NCBI GenBank assembly: GCA_944376655.1
Contig: CALWDJ010000022.1
Location: 1 to 35,763, forward strand
Direction of reading: 5' to 3'
Length of the DNA stretch: 35,763 bases
Origin: an uncultured Clostridia bacterium
GTDB taxonomy: Bacteria > Bacillota > Clostridia > Oscillospirales > Acutalibacteraceae
The notes under the pieces are model-generated. The model was given only the letters and a program-made list of their open reading frames with translations. It ran no database searches and was not told the origin of the DNA. The stretch's first letter is position 1. Each line of letters opens with the position of its first letter. Below are positions 26,293 through 34,946 of the stretch, piece by piece. A program made the position numbers and the translations under genes.

Positions 26293-26379
26293 AGCCGCTC
26301 CTCCTTAAAATAATAAATTTACACCGGCAAAGCTGTATTCCCCGACCTTTTTCCGGAGACTTCGGCACTTACCGTAGAA

Positions 26380-27864
26380 TTATTTTCCATGAGATGCATT
26401 GAATTCAGACTGGACCTGCCTTACCTCATTTTCAAAATTGCTCCATGCTTCTTTCATAAGCTTGTTTACAGTAGACTGAAGCGTGGTTATCTGTGAAGTT
26501 GGGTCGGTTCCGCCCGTAGAAAGAGTGTTTATAACACTTTTAAGATAGCTGTAATGAATTTCATTGTATTCCGGCACGTACTTGAACGGGTCACCGCGAA
26601 ATGACTTTGAAATATTTTCCATAAAGTAAATATCTACTTCAGTCGCGGCGTCAAGCTCCGAAAAACGCTTCAGAGCCTCCTCGTTCGTTGTCGCGGGGTA
26701 ATAAATTCTGTCGTTCAGTATATAGACCCCTTCATTTTGGGAATCATACATAGCGAGTCTTGTAAAGTTGCCCTCCGGACTGTAAGTGAGGAAACGGAGA
26801 AGCTGGAACGCCGCTTCCGGATTTTCTGTGGTGCTGCACATAAACGAATGATCCACATGAACGCAGTTTCTGCCCGCTTCGTCCTGCGGGGTAGTCCACA
26901 TTTCCCAATTGTAGCTGATGGTGTTTTCGAGAGAAGCATATTTCCATGTTCCGGAAGACTCCATAAGTACACGGCCGGTATTAAATGCAGTGTTTTCGCT
27001 GTCACTTCCGAACTTCTTTGCGTAGTCGGTTTCACCACTTGTATCCTTACTGCTTTTAAGTGTTTCAGCAACTACGCCGGGCAATGAATTAAGCTGCTGC
27101 ATAAGTTTGACCGCTTCTAACAGTGAACCGGTCAGATTGAACTGTCTTGTCTCATTGTTGTAGCCCCATTTTTCACCGACGCCCGCAAATATAGCCGAGC
27201 CGTAATCCGTCCAGAATGTGAGCGATTCGCAACCCGAATAGGTGTTATTCGTTGCCGCTTTCAGCAGTTCGACATAATCATCGATTGTCCAGTCTATCTC
27301 CGGATGATCAAGATTCAACTCATCGAGTATATCGTTATTAAGCACCATAGTCTGGAATGTGAGGGAATTCGGCAAGGCGTAAAGCTCACCGCAATAAGTG
27401 TAGGTATCTATTATGCCCGGATCAATCTCTTCAAAATAAGGATCATCCTTTACAAACTCGGTGATCGGATATACCCATCCCTGTCTTACATATATGGGGA
27501 GCTTTCCGGCTTCATCAAAGACAACGTCGGGCAATTCGTTTGTCGCCGCCTTTGAAGCAAGATATTCGTCCGCGACATCACTGCCTGAAAAATAATCGAT
27601 TATAAGATTGACATTCGGGTAAAGTTCCTGAAATTTATCAAGCACCGCTTCGTAATCCGTAGGTCTTGAAAGATTTATCGCCACTTTGACATCACCGGAT
27701 ACCGTATAATCCGCATACTGATCCTCGCCAGTGCCGGTCACTATGAATTCACCTTTGGATGAAGAATCTTTGCCGTCAGATGTGTTTTCTTCTTCTCCGC
27801 ACCCGGAGAGAAACACAGCAAATACCATTATTAACGACAGAACCAATGAAAAATATTTTTTCAT
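26380..27864 (-). CDS. Sugar ABC transporter solute-binding lipoprotein
   Basis: A 494-residue family 1 extracellular solute-binding protein. The N-terminus MKKYFSLVLSLIMVFAVFLS is followed by the lipobox LSGC with Cys22 as lipid attachment site, then an acidic, Ser-rich linker. Typical segments include YPNVNLIIDYFSGSDVADEY, AATNELPDVVFDEAGKLP, FKDPYF-like and YGSAIFAGVGEKWG regions, and NPEAAFQLLRFLTYS near the C-terminus. It tethers at the outer face of the membrane and delivers an oligosaccharide to one of the two permease pairs. It begins 5 bp after the giant surface-protein gene, whose end carries its ribosome binding site (GAAGGAAG). An 87-bp spacer to the GH31 gene holds no clear signal. 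Confidence 0.93.
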   Translation of the reverse strand: MKKYFSLVLSLIMVFAVFLSGCGEEENTSDGKDSSSKGEFIVTGTGEDQYADYTVSGDVKVAINLSRPTDYEAVLDKFQELYPNVNLIIDYFSGSDVADEYLASKAATNELPDVVFDEAGKLPIYVRQGWVYPITEFVKDDPYFEEIDPGIIDTYTYCGELYALPNSLTFQTMVLNNDILDELNLDHPEIDWTIDDYVELLKAATNNTYSGCESLTFWTDYGSAIFAGVGEKWGYNNETRQFNLTGSLLEAVKLMQQLNSLPGVVAETLKSSKDTSGETDYAKKFGSDSENTAFNTGRVLMESSGTWKYASLENTISYNWEMWTTPQDEAGRNCVHVDHSFMCSTTENPEAAFQLLRFLTYSPEGNFTRLAMYDSQNEGVYILNDRIYYPATTNEEALKRFSELDAATEVDIYFMENISKSFRGDPFKYVPEYNEIHYSYLKSVINTLSTGGTDPTSQITTLQSTVNKLMKEAWSNFENEVRQVQSEFNASHGK

Positions 27865-27868
27865 AACA

Positions 27869-30800
27869 TTACTTCCTTCTCTTCTTATTAGTTTTCAGAA
27901 AAGCCAGAACACTTACGGCAGCAAGCGCCGCAGCAGAAACCGACACAATAACTGCCGGGATAACATTGACGTCCGGCGGCACAGCTTCCGCTGAGGATGG
28001 CGTCTGATTAGCAGTAACTATTTCAATCGAATCGACCGGCACCCTGATACCCTCTTCCGCGTCATCGCTCAGCTTTGTAATTGCGAAATTATCAAACATT
28101 GCCGCGTTTGAGTTTGTCATAATACCTACATATTCGCCCAGTGCTTCATCAGGCACGCGCACAGCGACATTCGTCTCGTAATCGTCTATCCATACCCTTA
28201 TGACGCCGTCTATGAAGGTAAGCCGCATATGATGCATCTCTTTTGAATTATAACCGACAAATTTATCCGCTGTACTCATTACACGCAGCTGTATACCGTT
28301 GAGATTAGACTGATCAACATTTCCCCAGAAATTTGTATATCCCTCATTTTCAAGATACACCGCCGTGCCTCCGGCACGCTGCTGGGCAAATTCATTGTTA
28401 TCGTAAATAATACCAAATTTCGTTTTGTCCTTAATACTTACGCTGAGCATCGGCCACATCCAGGTGGCGCTGTCTTTTTTGTAGTCAATATCAATCTGAT
28501 AATTTCCTTTGAGCGCTCCGTTGTAGGTCAGACGTGCCATCTTGTAATACACATTGTATCTGTCGCCCCGCTGGACCTTGAAATCGTCGTTTATTCTCGA
28601 AAGCTGTCCGTTATCGATTATCCACTGATTCTGCCAGTCTGTAACCGCGAAATCGGTTTCTCCCGCATTATATGTATAATATCCGGTAAAATCCCTGAGA
28701 TCGTCCTCTGTGTCAAAGTAATATTTCACCGTAACAGACGGGTCAAAATCAACCTTGGAAATCACAACCTGCGCGGTTATACTGATTCCGTCCGGATTTG
28801 AAAAACGTGATGACGGCATAACCGGAACGCCGGTAAACATATATGTACCGAGACGACCTGAGCGGTATTCGGAAGGACTGTTCCATTTTATATCGCAGTT
28901 ATAGCTGTACCCATTTATATCGAATACGGTTATTTCATCAGGCAGCTTTACCGATTCACCCTTTGTCTTGTCTATGGACTGATAAGCGCATCCGGCATCT
29001 TCAGCACTCTGCATTGATGCTATCGTCACATTTTCGGTATCGTAATTCACAATAGACAGATTCTTAACCGAAGTATCGGTTGAATTGGAAATGATATAGA
29101 AGTATCCGCCCTTATAGCTTTCGGAAAGCGCGCAGCTCCATACCTCGTAATCGTCAATATAAACCTTAAGCGTCTTGCCCGTGACCCTTAACCTCATATG
29201 GCACCAGTCATCGCTGCCGTCCCATATCGCCATCACTTTATCGTAATAGCCTTCCATAATCCGCGAGGAAGGGAAAGGATTTGAAAAATTAAGGCTTTGA
29301 CCGCCGGTGCTGCCGTTTACCGTAAGATCGCCCTCACGCTCGGTGTAAACAATATATCCTTTATTTAGGTAGGTATCTCCCATATTTTCAGCACCGAAGC
29401 CGACCGAAAACCATCTCCAGCCGCTCTTTCCGTGTCTGTAATCAAACGAAACCTCAAAATTTGTAAGCGGAGTATTATAGTATAGTGCCGCCGCACCGTA
29501 TGCGCTCTTTTTTCCGCCGCTGTATTTACCGCTTCCCGAACGCACAAGCACACCGTCCGACGTGACGCTCCACGTATTGGCGACATCGGTTTTTCTCCAT
29601 GCGCCGGTATCGGTTATCTGCTTTTCGGTCTCGCAGTAATAGTTCGTGAAATAGTTTCTCAGCTCTTCGGTCGCTGTAAGCGCGAATTTCTGAGTTATAT
29701 CAGAATCAAATCTACCGACCGAAACGCTCGCCGCGATTCGCTTCGCGCTGTCTGAAAGCCAGTAATGGGAGTATTTTCCGACCGGTTCTGCATAGAAAAT
29801 ATATGTACCCTCTGTTCCGCCGTTATAATCGGGGCTGCTCCACGATACCGGACAATCCATAGTTTTGCCGTCAGATACGATTTTGAGTGTAGCGGGAAGC
29901 TCAATATCCTCAGCAGGAGTCCCGGGAGGCACAGCACGGTACGGTATATCAGATATACATTCCGCTGTCTTTATGCGGCTTACCCTTATATTACGGTACT
30001 CAAGATTCTTGGTGCAGCCCATTATATATACATATCCCTGCTCATAATCATCAATCGCAACACTCGCGGCAGGATAATCGTCCACATACACATAAAGCGT
30101 TTTATTCTTTACTGCCACCTTGATATGATGCCATTTTGTGAGGCTTACCGATTTATCGGTAAGGGATTCGTAATAACCTGAAAAAGCGGATTTCGAAGTG
30201 ATAAGAGGTGATTCCTCCGAAGCGAGAAGCCTTATCTGTCCCTCCTGCTCTACGCACATCAGTGTTCCTCCGTCCTTATCGTAGGAGGTTTTCCCGGGCT
30301 GCTGCGCGCCTACCCCGACAGTTATCCATTTATGTCCGGTAGTTGTTCCGTTGAAGCAGTAATCGAAATCAAGCTCAAACTCGTTTATTTTATCGGGGAA
30401 ATACAAGGTTGCCGCGCCTTTATGACCGCTTTCGGAGCCGTCATAATCACCGACGCCGCCTCGCTTGATTCCTCCCTGATTTGTTACCTGCCATACATTT
30501 GACGGCGGCGTAGCGGTAAATGAATGCTCTGTTTTGCTGATGCTTACGTCTCTGCCGATATAATATGAGCTGAATATGCTGTCAAGCTGCGCGGAAGAGG
30601 TTATAACATAGTCTTTTACATAATTTGTGTCATAATCTGCCAGCGTCACCGCGATCTTTACAAATCTGCCGCTGTCTTTTTCATATATGCCCGTACCGGT
30701 CAGGTCAAGAGTACCGGTAAAAATATAGTTTCCTGCTGCATCAGGATTATAACTATCACATTGCCAGCCTGAAACTCCGAGACTGATTTTTCTTCCGTCG

Positions 30801-33649
30801 CTCAGTGAAACCGAAATCTCCTGCGGGAATGACAGCTCGGCCGCCGGGGTTCCGGTTTCGGCGATAATGCTTTCCGGCTCCCCGATTTCTGTAATATACA
30901 GTATCTCACTGATTTCTATATTTCTGAAACTCATACCCGGGGTGTTTGACATAATATAAACATATCCGCCGCTGTAATCCTGAAGCGTGACCGACGCCAC
31001 ATCATAGTTGTCAAGATATATCTCCATCTGATCGCCCTTGACAACAAGCGTAAAATGATGCCACGTAGTATCGCCGTCTTCTCCCTTCACGAGCGCCTCA
31101 TAGTCAGGCAGAAGTCCGGAAATACGCCCGCTTTTCCCGTTCTCCCAGTATGAACGGTAACCCTCCTGCTCTATAAACGCAAGCCAGCTTCCGTCAGACG
31201 CAAAATGCTGTCCGGGGCTTTCTGCGCCGAAACCGGCGGCAGCCCACTTCCATGTTGCGGTTGCTCCCGCAAAGGAATAATCGTACTCAAGAACAAAATT
31301 CCTGTATTCCTCCTTGAAATAAAGCGCGGCTTCGCCCTTTACTCCGTTCGGGCCGCCCTCATATTCACCCGAACCGCTTCTTACGATCATACCGTCGGTA
31401 TGCGTCCATACCTTGCCCGGCTCACAGGCAGTAAAGGAATTTGTTGCTTCCCTTACATCGGTGCCGTTCGGCATATAATACGTGCTGTACGAATCCGCCC
31501 AGTCATCCTGTTTATCGCTTAACTCGGTTATGCTTACATTTTTAAACTGCATTCCGGGAGTAAAGCAGGCGATATATACATATCCTGCGTAATCCGTAAC
31601 CGTAGTGCTTACAGAGGGAACATCGTCATAGCTTACGGAAAGAGTACCCGACTGCACCGTTATTTTCAGGTGGTGCCACGAAGCATCTTCAGAACCCTTG
31701 ACAATGTTCATATACTCCTCATTTTCACTGTTTCTCAAGCGACCGCCGTATTTTGTCAAATCTTCTGAATAGTAATTGTATGAAATATAGCCTTCCTGTT
31801 CAACAAAAGCTATATATCCGTCGGATTGCGCGTAATTTGATGCCGTACTGTCCGCTCCGAAGCCTACCGCTGCCCATTTCCAGGTAGACGCCGTACCGCC
31901 GAATGAATAGTCCAGCTCAAGCGTGAAAGCATCGTACCTTCGGTCGGAAAAATAGAGGTGTGATTCACCGCTTCTTCCGCTCGGCCCAGCAGCATAATCA
32001 CCGCTTCCTGTCCGTGTGAAAACACCGTCATCAAGCGACCAGCAGTTATCAAAATCTGTATTCTGCGCTTTTACGCCATCATCAATTATCTTTTTCCCGT
32101 ATGGGACATATGTGACGGTATAAGCGGATGTATCGGTCCCATTTTCTATCGGAGTTACCTTGATATTGCGGAAAGCGGTATCCCGCGTCATAGCGGTGAT
32201 ATATATGTATCCGCCGATGTATTCGTCAAGTTCAGCCTCATAAGCCGCGCCGTTTATTTCCCATACCGCTTTTCCGCCGCTGACCGTGAGTGTAAAGGTA
32301 TACCAGCTGCTCTGTGAATTATCAAGGTCATTTTCGTACTGTGATATAACCGCATCCTTAAACGCCTGATCTGAGGAATAATTTGTTCTCAGCTCTGCTC
32401 CGGAATAGAAATACATTTCTTTAGGCTGAAGACGTACAGCTGCACTCATACTGTCGCTTAAATGATGATTACCTATTTCCTGCATTCCGAAGCCGATATA
32501 AACCGAGCGTCTTCCGACTCCGGAGGTCTTCATATTATGCCTGTATTCAAACGAAACAGTAAAATCGGTCAGATATTCATTATAATAAAGAAATCCTATT
32601 TTTTTGTCGCCGCTTACTCCGGTATCTATTTCTCTGAAAAGATTGCCATCGGCATCAATGGAAAAGAGATAATCCGCAAGCGACGTGTATCCGCCTGAAA
32701 TATATCTGTCATAGTTTTCAAGCTCCGAAATTGTTTCGTCGGTCTGTAAAACACTGTCGGCATTAAGGTTCGTAACGGCATCATCATAAAATGCACCGGT
32801 AAAATAATCTTCTATTTCAGAAAAGTCTTTATAACCGTCTGACATATCCGTGACGGAAATATTGCGGAAAGCTGTCTCAGCGGACATCGTCCCTAAATAT
32901 ATATAACCGCCTTTTGCGCCAGCGGCATACTCGGCAATCTTATCACCGTCAATGTACCATTCCGCGTTTCCGTTTTCCACACGCAGTATGAAGGAAAACC
33001 ACGCGTTTCTGTCAGCCGAGTATTTATCAGCGGCGGCACCGTAGTTCACATTAGCCGCCTTAAGTTCTGATATTACACTTGTTGAACCGCAAAGCGCGTT
33101 ATGATCCGCCGGCTGAAGCAATATCGCAAAATTATCTTTTCCTTCAGTGTCATTAGCCCATATTTCACCCTTGCGCTCAGCCCCGAATCCAACATATATA
33201 CCTTTCCAGCTGTTATCATTTGCAGGGGTAAATCGATAATCAAACGAAATTTCAAAATCTGTCATTGACTCACGGTAAAACAGAAATCCCGTCTTTCGGT
33301 TCCCGTACGTGCCGTAATCGGTATCCCTTAAGAGATTACCGCTGTCATCAACAGAAAACAGATAATCGGCAAGCGATGTGTATGCGCCCGAAATATATTT
33401 GTTATAATTTTCGAGCTTGTTTACTTCCGCATCGGAAATCAATACCGCCGAAGAACCGATATTCGCAGTGGCGTTATCATAAAAATAAGCCGAAAAATCC
33501 CGTTCTATACCGGCAATATCGCCGTATTTTCCAAAAGTTTCAGCAGCGGGGACAAGCGTTGCAAACATCTGCGTTCCGGCAGCAGAAAAGATCAGGCACA
33601 TTGCCGAAAATATACTTATTAGCTTAAATATACCGCTTTTTGCCCTCAT
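27869..33649 (-). CDS. Giant membrane-anchored surface protein with repeated jelly-roll and Ig-like domains
   Basis: A 1926-residue exported protein. A signal peptide (ISIFSAMCLIFSAAGTQMFA) leads into seven LamG/concanavalin-like units of about 200 residues, starting near 38, 275, 513, 723, 1025, 1328 and 1641. Each has a variant of FEISFDYRF, WKGIYVGFGAE, a WHH/WFS-type strand, and a closing AFRNISVTD-like strand. Between units 4/5, 5/6 and 6/7 lie Ig-like linkers near 920, 1235 and 1555, each containing a piece like GTYIFYAEPVG. The C-terminus has a membrane span (IPAVIVSVSAAALAAVSVLA) and a basic tail (KTNKKRRK); no LPXTG is present. It probably binds glycan or host and food surfaces for the locus. 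GGAGGAAG precedes the ATG, which overlaps the LacI stop (ATGA). No enzyme motif was recognised. Confidence 0.88.
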   Translation of the reverse strand: MRAKSGIFKLISIFSAMCLIFSAAGTQMFATLVPAAETFGKYGDIAGIERDFSAYFYDNATANIGSSAVLISDAEVNKLENYNKYISGAYTSLADYLFSVDDSGNLLRDTDYGTYGNRKTGFLFYRESMTDFEISFDYRFTPANDNSWKGIYVGFGAERKGEIWANDTEGKDNFAILLQPADHNALCGSTSVISELKAANVNYGAAADKYSADRNAWFSFILRVENGNAEWYIDGDKIAEYAAGAKGGYIYLGTMSAETAFRNISVTDMSDGYKDFSEIEDYFTGAFYDDAVTNLNADSVLQTDETISELENYDRYISGGYTSLADYLFSIDADGNLFREIDTGVSGDKKIGFLYYNEYLTDFTVSFEYRHNMKTSGVGRRSVYIGFGMQEIGNHHLSDSMSAAVRLQPKEMYFYSGAELRTNYSSDQAFKDAVISQYENDLDNSQSSWYTFTLTVSGGKAVWEINGAAYEAELDEYIGGYIYITAMTRDTAFRNIKVTPIENGTDTSAYTVTYVPYGKKIIDDGVKAQNTDFDNCWSLDDGVFTRTGSGDYAAGPSGRSGESHLYFSDRRYDAFTLELDYSFGGTASTWKWAAVGFGADSTASNYAQSDGYIAFVEQEGYISYNYYSEDLTKYGGRLRNSENEEYMNIVKGSEDASWHHLKITVQSGTLSVSYDDVPSVSTTVTDYAGYVYIACFTPGMQFKNVSITELSDKQDDWADSYSTYYMPNGTDVREATNSFTACEPGKVWTHTDGMIVRSGSGEYEGGPNGVKGEAALYFKEEYRNFVLEYDYSFAGATATWKWAAAGFGAESPGQHFASDGSWLAFIEQEGYRSYWENGKSGRISGLLPDYEALVKGEDGDTTWHHFTLVVKGDQMEIYLDNYDVASVTLQDYSGGYVYIMSNTPGMSFRNIEISEILYITEIGEPESIIAETGTPAAELSFPQEISVSLSDGRKISLGVSGWQCDSYNPDAAGNYIFTGTLDLTGTGIYEKDSGRFVKIAVTLADYDTNYVKDYVITSSAQLDSIFSSYYIGRDVSISKTEHSFTATPPSNVWQVTNQGGIKRGGVGDYDGSESGHKGAATLYFPDKINEFELDFDYCFNGTTTGHKWITVGVGAQQPGKTSYDKDGGTLMCVEQEGQIRLLASEESPLITSKSAFSGYYESLTDKSVSLTKWHHIKVAVKNKTLYVYVDDYPAASVAIDDYEQGYVYIMGCTKNLEYRNIRVSRIKTAECISDIPYRAVPPGTPAEDIELPATLKIVSDGKTMDCPVSWSSPDYNGGTEGTYIFYAEPVGKYSHYWLSDSAKRIAASVSVGRFDSDITQKFALTATEELRNYFTNYYCETEKQITDTGAWRKTDVANTWSVTSDGVLVRSGSGKYSGGKKSAYGAAALYYNTPLTNFEVSFDYRHGKSGWRWFSVGFGAENMGDTYLNKGYIVYTEREGDLTVNGSTGGQSLNFSNPFPSSRIMEGYYDKVMAIWDGSDDWCHMRLRVTGKTLKVYIDDYEVWSCALSESYKGGYFYIISNSTDTSVKNLSIVNYDTENVTIASMQSAEDAGCAYQSIDKTKGESVKLPDEITVFDINGYSYNCDIKWNSPSEYRSGRLGTYMFTGVPVMPSSRFSNPDGISITAQVVISKVDFDPSVTVKYYFDTEDDLRDFTGYYTYNAGETDFAVTDWQNQWIIDNGQLSRINDDFKVQRGDRYNVYYKMARLTYNGALKGNYQIDIDYKKDSATWMWPMLSVSIKDKTKFGIIYDNNEFAQQRAGGTAVYLENEGYTNFWGNVDQSNLNGIQLRVMSTADKFVGYNSKEMHHMRLTFIDGVIRVWIDDYETNVAVRVPDEALGEYVGIMTNSNAAMFDNFAITKLSDDAEEGIRVPVDSIEIVTANQTPSSAEAVPPDVNVIPAVIVSVSAAALAAVSVLAFLKTNKKRRK

Positions 33650-34671
33650 AGCGCTTCCTCCGTTATTCTTGTATTTCTTATTGCGCAGGATTCCCGTTTT
33701 ACAAATTCCGTATCAACAAGTATCTTTTTTCCGACGGAATCGTTCTGCATAAGTCTGAAAACCTCGCTGACAGCAATATTTGCTATTCTTGAAATAGGAT
33801 TTTTCACAGTAGTCAGCGGGATCGAGAAGCTGTTATTCTCAAGAGAATCGTCAAATCCGGTCACGCTGATATCAAACGGAACATTGAATCCTAATGTATT
33901 AAGCGCTTTGATTACACCTCTTGCCATTGCGTCGTTTGCGCAGCAGACCGCGTCGGGAAATGTATTCATAGACGAATAGGAATTAAGAAAAACAGACCTT
34001 GCGTATATTTCATCAAAATTTGCCTGCATTATCAGACTCGGCTCTATCATGAGCGAGTGTCGCTTCATCGCGTTTACATATGCTTTATAGCGCATACCGT
34101 CGTTATATTTCATATCCCCGCGCATAAAGGCAATTCTCTTATGTCCGCATGCAATAAGATATTCCATAACGTCAGTAATTCCCATCACATTGTCTGTAAG
34201 GACGCTGGAAATCATTTCATCCTCTATTTCCCTGTCAAGAAACACCATCGGTATGCCGCGGTTTTTCAGCTTATAAATTGCCGAATCTTCAAGTTTTTCA
34301 TTGAGTATTATTACAGCGTCAAGCTTTGTATCAAGTATACTGTCTATTATTCTTCGCTCGGTCTTCTGACCTATTATCACATGCAGACCGTATTTATGGC
34401 GGCAGCTTATTGAAGCTGTCAGGGCCTCAAGCATTGAATAATAATAGCTTCCTTTGAAAATGTTGAATACCACTCCGATATTGCCGTAATGCCTTGTCTT
34501 CATCAAATGCTCATTCACATTTGTCACGTAACCTACATCCTGGGCTATTTTTATAATGCGTTCCCTGGTCTTGAAGCTGATATTACCGGTGTTATTAAGC
34601 GCATATGAAACAGTAGCGATAGAAACTCCGGCAAGTTCTGCTATTGTCTGTACCGTAGCCGTTTTAACCAC
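33646..34671 (-). CDS. LacI-family transcriptional regulator
   Basis: A 341-residue regulator. The N-terminal helix-turn-helix (TVQTIAELAGVSIATVSYAL) and hinge helix match the LacI family, and the rest is a periplasmic-binding-protein-like sugar sensor domain (IGVVFNIF, IPMVFLDREIEDEMI, GHKRIAFMRGD, PDAVCCANDAMARGVIKAL, DISVTGFDD). It is the first gene of the minus-strand run and overlaps the giant surface-protein gene by 4 bp (ATGA), so it is co-translated with the genes it likely controls. The best in-frame start is GTG at 34671. GAGG stands immediately before it, which is too close for normal use, so the exact start is uncertain. A promoter with a possible operator lies 50-80 bp upstream. 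Confidence 0.93.
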   Translation of the reverse strand: MVKTATVQTIAELAGVSIATVSYALNNTGNISFKTRERIIKIAQDVGYVTNVNEHLMKTRHYGNIGVVFNIFKGSYYYSMLEALTASISCRHKYGLHVIIGQKTERRIIDSILDTKLDAVIILNEKLEDSAIYKLKNRGIPMVFLDREIEDEMISSVLTDNVMGITDVMEYLIACGHKRIAFMRGDMKYNDGMRYKAYVNAMKRHSLMIEPSLIMQANFDEIYARSVFLNSYSSMNTFPDAVCCANDAMARGVIKALNTLGFNVPFDISVTGFDDSLENNSFSIPLTTVKNPISRIANIAVSEVFRLMQNDSVGKKILVDTEFVKRESCAIRNTRITEEAL

Positions 34672-34719
34672 CTCACAAATGGGTAAACTTAAATGTAGTT
34701 AAATTAAAATTTCATTAAT

Positions 34720-34748
34720 ATAGTACCATATTAAGGTATTTCTTTCAA
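34720..34748 (-). promoter_or_regulatory. Sigma-A promoter for the LacI-led locus, with candidate operator
   Basis: On the minus strand TTGAAA (34743-34748) and TACTAT (34720-34725) are separated by exactly 17 bases, and TGG precedes the -10 box as an extended -10. The -35 box matches consensus at five of six positions. Between the boxes TACC (34724-34727) and GGTA (34735-34738) form an inverted repeat with a 7-base centre, a possible LacI-type operator. Upstream, the odd palindrome TTTTAACTTAAAA (34838-34850) is a second candidate. Confidence 0.5.
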
Positions 34749-34863
34749 GATGCTTATACAATTTCTACAAATATTACAAGTAAAAGCTATAATAAAAGTA
34801 CAATATACAACATTATCTTTTAACTTTTAAGTATAATTTTTAACTTAAAATCTATGTTAAATG

Positions 34864-34891
34864 TTAAGCCGCCCCTTACGGAGCGGCTTAA
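34864..34891. terminator. Strong hairpin between the locus promoter and the right IS
   Basis: TTAAGCCGC (34864-34872) pairs perfectly with GCGGCTTAA (34883-34891). Two further C-G pairs follow inside, past one mismatch, with loop TTAC. It is flanked by AT-rich DNA on both sides but has no long T-tract. It lies about 60 bp beyond the transposase stop and would insulate the locus promoter from transposase transcription. The surrounding 34672-34946 contains no gene. Confidence 0.6.
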
Positions 34892-34946
34892 TTTGCAATA
34901 ATTTAAACAAAAAATTAGTTAAAAAATATTATAAAAATATTATTAA

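Noticed and set aside
29765-30181. + strand open frame (138 codons) inside the giant surface-protein gene
   Set aside because: Composition is that of a shadow frame, and the minus frame continues a repeat unit through the region.
27869-33649. Repeat array as CRISPR or DNA-level tandem repeat
   Set aside because: The repeats are protein-level domain repeats of about 200 residues with diverged DNA, not short direct repeats with spacers.
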